Assembly (NCBI GenBank): GCA_022539475.1
Contig: VCMS01000012.1
Span: forward strand, 372,001-436,000
Source of the DNA: Gracilaria domingensis
Taxonomy: Eukaryota; Rhodophyta; Florideophyceae; Gracilariales; Gracilariaceae
Reading direction: 5' to 3'
Length of the DNA: 64,000 bases
Positions 30,074-39,301 of this stretch are shown here, piece by piece. Under the pieces are notes generated by a model. That model had not been told where the DNA came from. It ran no database searches and saw nothing but the letters and a program-made list of their open reading frames with translations. Both the position numbers and the translations under genes were made by a program. Position 1 is the stretch's first letter, and the number at the start of each line of letters is the position of its first letter.

Positions 30074-31448
30074 AGGGAGGGGCGACTTATCTCAATGGAA
30101 AAGTCATGCTCACTTCCGCAGTTATTGGGCAACAGAGTACACGCCGGCTAGATACCAGTACAGGTAGCCAAGCTCAATGGAATCTGAAGAATCTCCAGGC
30201 TCATCCAGACCTCTCCAATTCATGCTCGCCGCCTTTTGAAAGGGTAAAGCTTGCTATGTGCGATACGGATCCTATTGGTACAGTATCCAAATATACTCTG
30301 TCGCTCTCAAGCAATGTTCTCTTCTTGTAATGCAGAGAAATTTCAAAGTAATCTTGAGCGATGGACGTAATCAGTCAAGTTTCTTCGAGCTCGGGGCCTT
30401 TGAGCTTCCATAACATTTGTTCTACACATGATGTTGCTAGCATTACTCTCGAGTCCACTCGTCGAGACCCAACGAAGACTTCTTTTCCGTGAGGGGACCA
30501 TAAGTAGCTTTCTGAGAAAGATGGTCATGGCTTAAGCGTTTTATAGATAAAACACAAGACCATTACGAGTTTATACCCGTATTGATACTTGGCCTTACTT
30601 CGACAACCATGAACGATTGGATAAAATATTGCGATTCAGAAGGCTTAGGATTGCCCAAGTAGATGTCCAACGATGCAATAACATACATCTCATGGACTTC
30701 ATCAGACTTGATTGTTGAGATATGCCAGCGAAGCGAACAAAACTGTTGAATGACTCAAAGAGTCCTTCAAGAGTTCTAAGGATAGTGCCCTTGTGCAACG
30801 TTGTTAATATTAGAATCGTAGAAAAAAACCTGTGAAACGGTTCTCTGCATCCAAATTCGTGGCAAATAGAAAACATGGCAATGTTATAGTCGCTTCGAAA
30901 CACTTGCTTCGTCGCAAAGACGATCGAAACTCTTGCAGAATTCCACATCGTCTGCAGGAGTGCCACGCACCTTCCATCCCATCAGAATCCGTATGAAAAC
31001 ATTTCTTGAAACTACAGCCGTAGATGCCCCTGGGGCAACATGTCATTGTTGCCAACCTGAAAGTTAGGCATCTCCAGCTCTGTATGATATCTTGAAGCCA
31101 CGAAGGAATGTTTTGCTGTGTGATGTAGCACAATCTCGAAATTCGTTGGCACGTAGCCTATTGCACCGATGAAAGAGCACCATAAGACATTGTTGCGAAG
31201 CAAAATCATGATAAGGCAATGAGTTCTTTAAGCTTCTGTAGCTGCACCCAAACTTCGTGTAGGGTGGACTTGAAACGCACGAAGCGTGTTAGAATACTTG
31301 TATTCACATGACAAAATCCAGGTGAGAACGCCAGCAGAACTATACACCGAGCTCCCAGAAACGTTTAAAGGGAGTAGTCGAGCCTTCCTGTTCACTCGAG
31401 ACGGGTGAGATTGGTATGACATCTCATTGAAATCCAGAATATCGAAAG

Positions 31449-32639
31449 ATGGTTTGTGGCCTATTCGTATTAGCGCTGTTCATTTTTCCGAACTTGTTGG
31501 TTCAAAGCGCAGCTACAAAATGTCCGTCAACTTTCAGTCTCGCTCTCGGAAGCTATACCAATCATGCTTGGTTCGCAGATTCAAGAGGTGAAGGGGTTTA
31601 TATCGTTGACTACGAAAATGGCGGCTTAAGTTTGTCCAAAGTGTTGAACACTTCCATTACGAACGAAAATCCTTCATATGTGGCGGTGCAAAAACCGTTT
31701 CTCTACGTTGCCAATGAAAACTTCAGCCCCATTTTCCGATATAACGGATCAGTGACAAGGGTCTCTCTTTCGGATGACAGGCAGACAGTGTCGTCAAAGT
31801 TCGCAAATGCGACTGGCTTCTTCACGACTTACGTGGCGGTGCATGGAAAAAATGTTGTAATGGGGGCCAACTTTCTCAGCTCTTTTGACACGTACATCAG
31901 TGACGGAGATACTTTTGAGCGCGCAGACTCGTTCATTGTGCCTGATGAACTCGCTTCTGAGATTGTTACGAATATGACATTGGGTCCGATGTTCGGTCAA
32001 CCCCATCCGCATATTGTGCTTCCCTACGGCAAAGGTGTGGTTGTCTGCGATGCAGGATCGAATCTTGTATGGTACTTCAGATTAAACGCGAGCAACGGAA
32101 AACTGTCCATGATTAACAGGGTGCCATTCCAAACTACCGATGGACCTCGGCATGCCGTGCAACATACCAAGTCTAGTACGCTGTACATACTGAACGAAGT
32201 TTCCGTATCGCTCGCAGTGCTGAAGCCGTCAAGAGATGGACTTGCTCTGCAATACAGGATAGATGTCCTCGAAGACAAACCGGAGGAAGTAACTCTGGCG
32301 GCCATTCGCACCACAAGGGACGGACGCTTTCTATACGTCTCGGTGAGATATCCAGGTACGACTGACGGAGCGATTGTGGGTTATAGACTTAGCCGTCGTA
32401 CTGGCGACATTCTGTATAAGATTGGAACGTGGAGTACGTTTGGAGTACATCCGAGGGACTTCAACCTGATAGAGAGTGCACGATTTAGGGACCGGTGCGT
32501 GAGCTTTGCGGCGGCGGTTCATCGAGATTCTGATAGTCTCGTTCTCATTGAGAGAAGTAGATGGACAGGAAGGTTGAAGCCTTATCCGGCCATGACGCTT
32601 AATGTGTCGACGCCGACTTCCGTAGTTCCAATGTGGTGA
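31449..32639 (+). CDS. Secreted lactonase-type seven-bladed beta-propeller
   Basis: A 396-residue protein of the 6-phosphogluconolactonase / 3-carboxymuconate lactonising enzyme (lactonase) superfamily. Residues 1-20 form a signal peptide (MVCGLFVLALFIFPNLLVQS), so the product probably enters the secretory pathway. Propeller repeats are visible: GLSLSKVLN, NPSYVAVQKPFLYVANE, FGQPHPHIVLPYGKGVVVCDAG, GPRHAVQHTKSSTLYILNE and RDGRFLYVSVRYPG. The PHPH and GPRH histidines correspond to conserved positions of the family. Several N-x-S/T sites fit glycosylation. Substrate is unknown; an extracellular sugar-lactone or unrelated propeller role is possible, and a direct role in the cytosolic pentose phosphate pathway is unlikely because of the signal peptide. 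Intronless. Confidence 0.85.
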   Translation: MVCGLFVLALFIFPNLLVQSAATKCPSTFSLALGSYTNHAWFADSRGEGVYIVDYENGGLSLSKVLNTSITNENPSYVAVQKPFLYVANENFSPIFRYNGSVTRVSLSDDRQTVSSKFANATGFFTTYVAVHGKNVVMGANFLSSFDTYISDGDTFERADSFIVPDELASEIVTNMTLGPMFGQPHPHIVLPYGKGVVVCDAGSNLVWYFRLNASNGKLSMINRVPFQTTDGPRHAVQHTKSSTLYILNEVSVSLAVLKPSRDGLALQYRIDVLEDKPEEVTLAAIRTTRDGRFLYVSVRYPGTTDGAIVGYRLSRRTGDILYKIGTWSTFGVHPRDFNLIESARFRDRCVSFAAAVHRDSDSLVLIERSRWTGRLKPYPAMTLNVSTPTSVVPMW

Positions 32640-33690
32640 AGCTCGAGTCGAAGTGTCGAGAGGGACGAATTGCACAGAGTAGGATGATTGTGTAAGCTTG
32701 GTACAAGGGTGCAACTTGGTACATGTACACGTGCCGTGGGTAAATCCCGTGTCCCCAGCGGTTGTGGGCCACAGGCTGAGGCAGAATGAAGGTGACGTTA
32801 ACGAATTACAGTGCTACACCTTCCCGGCGCTTGCCGAAGGTTTCTCGATTGCCCCTCCCGCCTTCCGTGTGGCGTCAGAACGCGTCGTCATTCGCCTTCG
32901 GTCGTCTTTGTCAAAGACCTGCCGCAGCTTCCGCTATTCGCGCTGTTTGTGGGCTGCCGGGTGACGTTTCACGCTGTTTGCCACCCGGCATCCCCGCCAG
33001 CCGCTGCACCACCGCCACGGCCACAGCAGCGCTGATGCCTGCAGCTCGCGCGTGATCGCATCTGCGGTCACCTGGCAGAAATGATCACGTACGGCTGCAT
33101 GTATGATCAACCGCGCTATTCCACACCATGTTGACCACAGTTCCATGCATCTCAATGAGCACCTCATCTGGCCGCATACCGTTTGAAGCTTTACCTCGAG
33201 CGAGAGTGTATCCCCTCGGCGTCAACACGCGTCAATCCCTACCGCCGTATCAGATCTGGATGCCAAGAGGCGATGCTCCCCATTTCGTTTCCGCAACATG
33301 GTCCGTCTCGTTTCGTCGTTATGTAAATGTTCGATGAGCGACTGTGTCCGCAATGGCATCATCTGCCTCCGGTTGCTACCGCACCCTTAGTGACGAGAAC
33401 CCATCAGAAACAGGTAGTGCTCCTCCTTGGTCCAGTAGCGCTTCCAGCCGCGCTTGAAGTGCTGCTTGCGTGCCGGTCGCCCGCAAGCACAACTTTAAGC
33501 GCGGCTAGACGAGGAGGAATACTGCCTGTTTCTGATGGTCGCGCGCTGCAAAGCAGTGGTGGTGGCGCGCGCTGAATGGCGTGCCGTGTGTGCGGTGCTA
33601 GGACAGGAGCGGACTGGCTTGGTATGGGCGCTCCTTGGCTTTATTTTTGAATCGGAACATGCTCTTCTGCTCAACTTCGCCATCAGTTCA
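32640..33690. other. Gap with possible decayed coding sequence
   Basis: No gene is recognised. Base composition and several medium frames (32786-33055, 33327-33575, plus strand) suggest broken coding sequence, but no family can be named. The foldback at 33401-33538 lies here. Confidence 0.4.
33401..33538 (+). ncRNA. Long imperfect RNA-type foldback
   Basis: A 138-nt stretch that folds into one long hairpin in three nested blocks: 33401-33428 with 33511-33538 (24 of 28 identical, three of the four differences being G-U pairs in RNA), 33446-33459 with 33493-33506 (13 of 14), and a perfect 8-bp tip, 33463-33470 with 33482-33489. A 17-nt bulge lies on the 5' side. It has the size of a plant- or algal-type microRNA precursor, but it could equally be a foldback transposon remnant or a small inverted duplication. 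Confidence 0.45.
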
Positions 33691-33698
33691 CCTGATGT

Positions 33699-33855
33699 CA
33701 GTTTGATCCTGTAAAATTGATCACCCCATCTTCTCTCCAGACCACCATGCGCACCTGCTTTGCACTATCCATCCTCAACATACACTCCTCTGTCTAAAAT
33801 GCGCTTTCACTCGGTCAAGCCGTAATCGCCCTTGAGACGACGATCCTCAACCCCA
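33699..33855 (+). pseudogene. Pseudogene of the pseudouridine glycosidase 5' end
   Basis: About 155 bp that align with 35701-35861, the leader and first codons of the intact gene 2 kb downstream. The leader word CAGTTTGATCC, an ATG (33747), ATCCATCCTC, ATGCGCTTTC and ATCGCCCT all recur. In the frame of the intact gene it encodes SILNIHSSV, a TAA stop, then NALSLGQAVIALETTIL, against VIALESTIL in the real enzyme. The copy is three codons shorter near the start, carries the stop, and loses similarity after about 33855. It is therefore a broken partial duplicate of a host gene. Confidence 0.75.
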
Positions 33856-33904
33856 GTCGAGGAGCGTCTCCCTCCGGCTATTGGGGCAGTGGGATATGCG
33901 GTGC

Positions 33905-35540
33905 TTATCGTGCTGGTGGTTGCGTCAGGGCTTGACGTGAACGGGAGTCTGGTGGGAGAGCGCCTACGTGAGGGTGGTTGCCTCGGGGATAAGCGAATTT
34001 AGAATGTCGGGAGTCTCTGCAATCTTGGTCAGTGTGATTACAGAAGACTCCTCTCGCAACATGAAAAGAGCAGAGCATGTGGGGTGGGACTCGACGGAGA
34101 GGGGTTTGTCGTCGTCGAGTGAATGGGTGTCGGCTGCTGCCTTGTTCAGCCCTGTAGAGTTCTTGTTCTGAGTACGGAGGCTGGGCGGTTGTGCATTCCG
34201 CACTGATTCCATGTTGCGTAGGTCCGTAGTACCCTGCGAAGGGCTGGGATGTGCGTGGCTTGTGAATGTATACGGTAGACCAGATTGTACAAGTCTTTGT
34301 ACTTGCATGTAAATTCGCTGATTGTGGTTGGTTTGCTTGATACAAAAGCAAAAAGGATGGGTATGTTCACAGGATGGCGACGAAGTGTGTCGATCATGAA
34401 GTTGATGGTGGTTTCTTCATCACTGATGTAGGGATAACAGGCGCCACCATTTTTGGACGCACTACGATATGAGCGTAACACGGTTGTAAGTTTGCAGCCA
34501 GTGACTAGACTTTCCTGGAGACGTATTATAGGTTGCTGGGGTCTTGCTTATTTCCCATTATAGCCCCTTGCGGTACGAGTAATTAATGTAACGCGCCCAT
34601 AATAAAGAAGAAAGAGCATCAAAGTTTGATGAAATCATCGATTTTCTCATCCACCTTGAAGGGAATGCTCTCCGCCTCGAATTCTAGATATCGGTGGTCG
34701 TCCTTCGCAGAGTAAGCGACATGTGATTTGGTTTTCGTGATCAGATCGTGGGGGGTTGGTGGGTTGGTAGATCTTCGGGTCCCATGAGTAATCCGAAGAT
34801 ACTGGACGAGATGCTGTTGTGAACGGCTAAGAGAAGACTGAACTTTTTGTCATTGAACCTCTCCAGTTCCAGTTCTTGGACTTCTTTTGGTTCGGGAGGG
34901 TTTCTATCAAGGTGTTCGGTTGCCTGTAGGGTTTCTGCGTAGATTTGGAGTGCCAAGTACCATGGTGCATATTTCGTTTGGTCAAGTTCTGGAACAGGTC
35001 AGAGTTTTGACTGCAAATGCTGGATGAAATAACGTCAGCGTTTAGGTACTGATCGTCTTCCTTGATGGAGTGGTCAACATGTGATATGACTTCTGTGATG
35101 AGGTCGTGTGGGTCTGGTCGATCCTTGGGCCCAAGGAGTAAGCCTAAGAATTTGGACGAGACACTACTGAGCACAACTGAGAGGAGACGGTTCTTTTCGT
35201 CGTCAAACGTCTTTAGTTCGTGGGCTTCCTGTGGTGGAGGAGTGTTGCCCCTGAAGTGCTTGGTGGCATGAAGGGATGCCGGGAAGACTCTTGGAGAGCC
35301 CAGTACCACTTTGCATATTTCGTTCGGTCATGTTTGGGGATGCAACGGAGTTCATCGGTGTTCATGACGGAGAGGGCGCGTTTGTTATTGTTGGTTGCAC
35401 TGTGTTGGAAGTATTGTCTATATGGGGATCGGGTCGGGTCTTGAGCAGGTCTTGAGGCGGGGAGCATGGGCGTTGTCTGTTGAGTTTTTAAGTAATCGCA
35501 GATTTCCTGAGTTCGCTGCCTAGTTGGTAGGCCTCGCAAG
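33905..35540 (-). mobile_element. LTR-retrotransposon gag fossil (Ty1/copia-like)
   Basis: A decayed element on the minus strand with gag-like sequence resembling the UBN2/copia gag family. Features include a Trp-containing N-terminal part, a charged KK/DK helix region, LLMGPEDL/LLLGPKD and a later DEETTINFM segment that occupies the place of DEE-xx-LLxxLP in copia gag. Two homologous gag-like segments stand in tandem (roughly 34,990-35,540 and 34,620-34,990), so part of gag was duplicated. No protease, integrase, reverse transcriptase or terminal repeats are seen. It is old and broken, with at least four breaks. It lies exactly between the pseudogene copy and the intact pseudouridine gene. 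Confidence 0.45.
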
Positions 35541-35751
35541 TTGTAGTAGGGGCGTCGTGGTGCTACCGGAACGTACGATGAACGTTAGGAAGGTAGCAGG
35601 TGTAGATGCTGAGCGAGCCTGACCTTGGCCTCTTCTCCTGTCCTCCTGACGTAATGTTTTGTTGCTACTGTAATAATGTGTGACAAGTACCTTCGAATAT
35701 CAGTTTGATCCGCGAGGGTTGATCAGCTGGTAATCTCCCGGCCATGCCGCC

Positions 35752-37774
35752 ATGGTGACCAACAGCGCCGCCGCTGTACAATCCATCCTCCAAATACATC
35801 CTTCCGTCCGCGATGCGCTTTCGCGCGGAGAATCCGTTATCGCCCTCGAGTCCACTATCCTCGCCCACGGTCTCCCAAACCCCGCCAACGAGCGCGCTGC
35901 CTTTCGTTTTCACTCTGTCGCACGCGCAAATGGAGCCACACCAGCTACCGTAGCCGTTTTGAACGGTATTCCGCACATTGGTCTTTCTGATGAGCAAGTT
36001 ATCCATCTCTGTCGGTCCCGAAATGTCCATAAACTGAGTATAAGGGATATTCCGGTTGCACTTGCTCTCAAACAAGATGGAGCCACTACGGTTGCGGCTA
36101 CCATGTTTCTCTCCGCTGCTGCTGGTATTCGTGTGTTTGCAACCGGTGGTATTGGAGGCGTACATCGAGGTGTGCCACATCCTCTGGATATTTCTGCGGA
36201 CATCCCAGCGTTAGCGTCCATTCCGCAGCTTGTTGTGTCGGCAGGTGTCAAATCGATCCTCGATGTTCGCAACACACTCGAGTTGTTGGAGACTGCCTCG
36301 GTTCCAACTCTCGTATTGGGTTCCGATACGTTCCCTGCTTTTTTGCATCGGTCATCATCGGAAGGGGCTCCTGTATCGCTTCAGTCCGAGCGCGATGTCG
36401 CGAAAGTGTTCTCCAGCTCTGCGGCACTTGGGCTGAGGTCTGGAATTTTGCTTGCAGTGCCTATTCCAGCTCAATACAATTCTGATGCGCAGCTCATTCG
36501 TGCGGCAGAACAGCGTGCTTTAAATGAGCTTTCGCGAAAGAAACTCGCTTCCAACCAGGTCACTCCGTTTCTTCTAAGGAGAGTCGCAGAGCTCACTCAT
36601 GGTGTTTCTGTTCGAGCAAATGTAGCGCTGGCGGAGAATAATGTAGCGGTTGCTTCACGTGTGGCGGTTCATCTGTCTCAGATAGAGCGAGGGTCTTCTT
36701 TGGGAGTCCATTGTAAGCATGGGCGTCCGCATGTGCTTGTGATTGGTGGCACGGCTCTTGATGTTCATTGCGATCCTCGTTCTATCTTACTGCCACATAC
36801 TTCAAATATTGGCGCTGTCCGAGTTTGCGCTGGTGGTGTTGGTCGAAATATTGCTCACGCTGCCTCTACGCATGGTAGAGCAAACGTTACCTTTGTTTCT
36901 TGTGTTGGCGATGATGCTGCAGCGGATACTTTGTTGCGACTCATGAAAGAGGCACATATGGACGCTAGATATGTGCGTCGGTACGCTGGGAAGCGCTCTG
37001 GTGTGGTTTGCGTTGTACATGATCACCGTGGTGATCTCTCGGTATGTTTAAACCTCTCGGAAGTACGTCTGAGAGTCTTGATGTTGTTATCTTGTCCTCG
37101 ACTAACGCGTTAGCCTCTGTATTTCTATGCCTTTGCTGCAGGTTGCGGTGGCAGATCTGACGGACATGTTTGGAGATGACCATCAAGAGGGCGTTCCTTT
37201 TGCAAAAGATGCACGCCAAGATATCGCTGTGGCATTGAGAACAGCCCGTATCGCTCTGCTCGACGCTAATTTTCGCCCATCTGAGCTGCGCCAGGTTGCA
37301 CTGCAATGTGAAGAAGCTGACGTTCCGGTGTGGTACGAACCGACAAGTCTGCACAAATGCCGGCGAATAATTCAAGCAGAAGCGCTTCACGCTGTAAAAT
37401 ATATATCTCCAAATGAGGCGGAGCTTCGGACAATGGCTGGCGGTCTGGGATGTAAAGGTGGGCTCGACGAATGTGCGGCGTCCCTGTTGCGAGCGTGCAG
37501 GAAAGGAGCTTCTGTCATGTGTACTCGGGGAGAGCACGGTGTACGGCGCTACTCCTTTGTAGACGGTGATCTATTGATCGATGATTTTGAGGCAATTGCA
37601 GTCGAGGGTGTATTGATAAACACTACAGGTGCTGGGGATTGTTTTGCTGGTGTTTGTGTTGCTGCTTTGGCAGCTGGGGACGCTGAATATGATGCGATTC
37701 GAAAGGGCATAGAAGCCGCTGCTTTGAGTTGCAAAAGTGAACATGCAGTTCCGCAGGCTTCAGCAAAGTTATAA
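35752..37774 (+). CDS. Pseudouridine-5'-phosphate glycosidase / pseudouridine kinase fusion
   Basis: A 640-residue bifunctional enzyme of pseudouridine breakdown: the C-terminal PfkB domain phosphorylates pseudouridine and the N-terminal PsuG domain splits the C-C glycosidic bond to uracil and ribose 5-phosphate. PsuG marks are VIALESTILAHGLP, ATGGIGGVHRG and VSAGVKSILDVRNTLE. PfkB marks are VLVIGGTALDVH, GGVGRNIAHA and TTGAGDCFAG with its catalytic Asp. Exons 35752-37041 and 37142-37774 are joined over a 100-nt intron (donor GTATGT, acceptor CTGCAG) within GDLS-VAVADL. The protein ends in AKL, an accepted peroxisomal targeting signal type 1; the Arabidopsis pseudouridine enzymes are peroxisomal. 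A five-codon upstream frame (ATG at 35744, stop at 35758) overlaps the start and could lower translation. A partial pseudogene lies 2 kb upstream. Confidence 0.95.
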
Positions 37775-39301
37775 CCGTATTTTGTTCCTGACTGTGATTT
37801 CTCAACTCAATGGACCAGACCTTGCAACGCTGATAAAAAGCTTATGAAGAGCTTGTACTAGTTATTCTCAGCCCTGGAAAGAATGATGCGCCTATGTGTG
37901 TGTGATTGAGCCGCTCATTCATTACAGAGGAACTAAGACGGATTCATTCTTTGCTACGTTTCTGCGCCCTTCTTTTTCTTTTGAAAGAGACACGTTCGCT
38001 TATTCTGCGTCGTGAAGGTTGTCGTCGTCGTTTGTTACTTCTCTCTCGTCTGTTATTCGTAGACTACGATTTTCATGTAATACTCCTGTATCCGTAGACT
38101 TCATAATAAGAAGTTAGAAGAAGAAGTTACTGCCCAACTAAAGAAAAAGTATTCGTAGACAACCTCCTCAAGTACAGGGGAAGCCCCAGGAATACGCTCT
38201 ATAAAGACAAGAAAGCAAATCGATGGTCTCTCTCTCGCTTCATGGAAACAGTAAAGCTGATTACGCTTCCACGAGTGGGTTTGCTGAACACGAGTTCGAA
38301 ATGATCACAAGCAGTGGTGTTTCTTCGTGCCTCAAATGCTTCAGGAAATACCATTTCTCACTCTGTCATTAGACATGTGCACACAAATTCCTGAGGAAAG
38401 ATCAGGAGGGCAGAGCCTTTGAAGAATTGGAAAGGAAAGGAGCCATCAGAACTATGCGTTGTTCAACGGATAGAAACGGCTATATGGGCAGCTTCTAACG
38501 ATAGAAATAGCTATGTGGGAAGTTACACTGGTGAGATGATTGGTTGAAGGCGAGTACCAAAAATGGGACAGCGAACTCAATAACCATGTACGAATTGGAT
38601 TCAATCCTTTTGCTTCAGGAGTCAAGAGCAACTATGGTGCAAGTTCAATGTGCAACGATCATGTATGGAATGTGTTCGTTTCAAATGCTGAATCACATTA
38701 TACATATCATAGATGATGAAACACATCAACAGGGCTGTGCCAGTGCAGAAAATATCTTCACTTCTGAACGATATACGCAGCAGATGCAAAATGAAGCAGC
38801 GTAACCCTTGTCGGTTCTCGTTGTACAAAATGACCTCCACACAACTTCCACACTGTCTCCGGACACTTGAGGTCAGCAGAGTTCGAAAGTTCTAAGCACT
38901 GGATGTCAGTACTACCGATGGCATCTTAAGTACAGTTCCCATCAGATTCCCCATCGTGTGGAAGATGGAAAAGATGCTTACGACATATGTCGTGACGATG
39001 ATCGCTACATGAACCCAATGGGTTCAACCCATCTTCGAAACTCCACTGCAAGTGCAGTAGCCTACCCTGTAGTAAAACGCTTCTGCGGCGTGACAGCGCA
39101 TAGTTAAAAACGTGTCATACGAAACCCGTTGCGACACGCGCCGTGCGCCAGTGCTATTTACACGCGCAGACAAACGCCAATCATCGTTCACCTATTTGGC
39201 CACAAGCGTAACAGAGCGCTCCCCAAATCATCTGCACCCACTCCGCCGCGAGCGCCACGGACGTCTTCGCTCGCTCGTATCCGCGCCCCAAACCCGTAAC
39301 C
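37775..39301. other. Gap between pseudouridine enzyme and SPFH gene
   Basis: 1.5 kb without a supported gene. It contains repeat scraps: a tail-like TACTGCCCAACTAAAG near 38129-38144 and the repeat at 38243-38290. The last 200 bp should hold the promoter of the SPFH gene. Confidence 0.5.
38243..38290 (+). repeat. CTGATTACGCTTC dispersed repeat
   Basis: A block of the form GGAAAC-AGTAAAGCTGATTACGCTTCC that recurs with a few changes at 28858-28902 and 17111-17155, in each case all on the plus strand and followed by a G/T-rich GGTTTGCTGA-like word. A short dispersed repeat of unknown origin. Confidence 0.55.

Larger units (their letters stand above)
28325..31448. other. Gene-poor gap, 3.1 kb
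   Basis: No host gene is supported. It contains a hairpin (28596-28621), a piece of the CTGATTACGCTTCTACG repeat (28858-28902), repeat copy A2, LINE copy 4 and a G23 tract with flanking duplicated words. Overlapping minus-strand frames between 30595 and 31422 (60-120 codons each) have no motif I recognise and may be a decayed gene or chance. Confidence 0.55.

Noticed and set aside
30595-31422. Overlapping minus-strand frames as a gene
   Set aside because: Four short overlapping frames without motif or splice signals that would join them sensibly.
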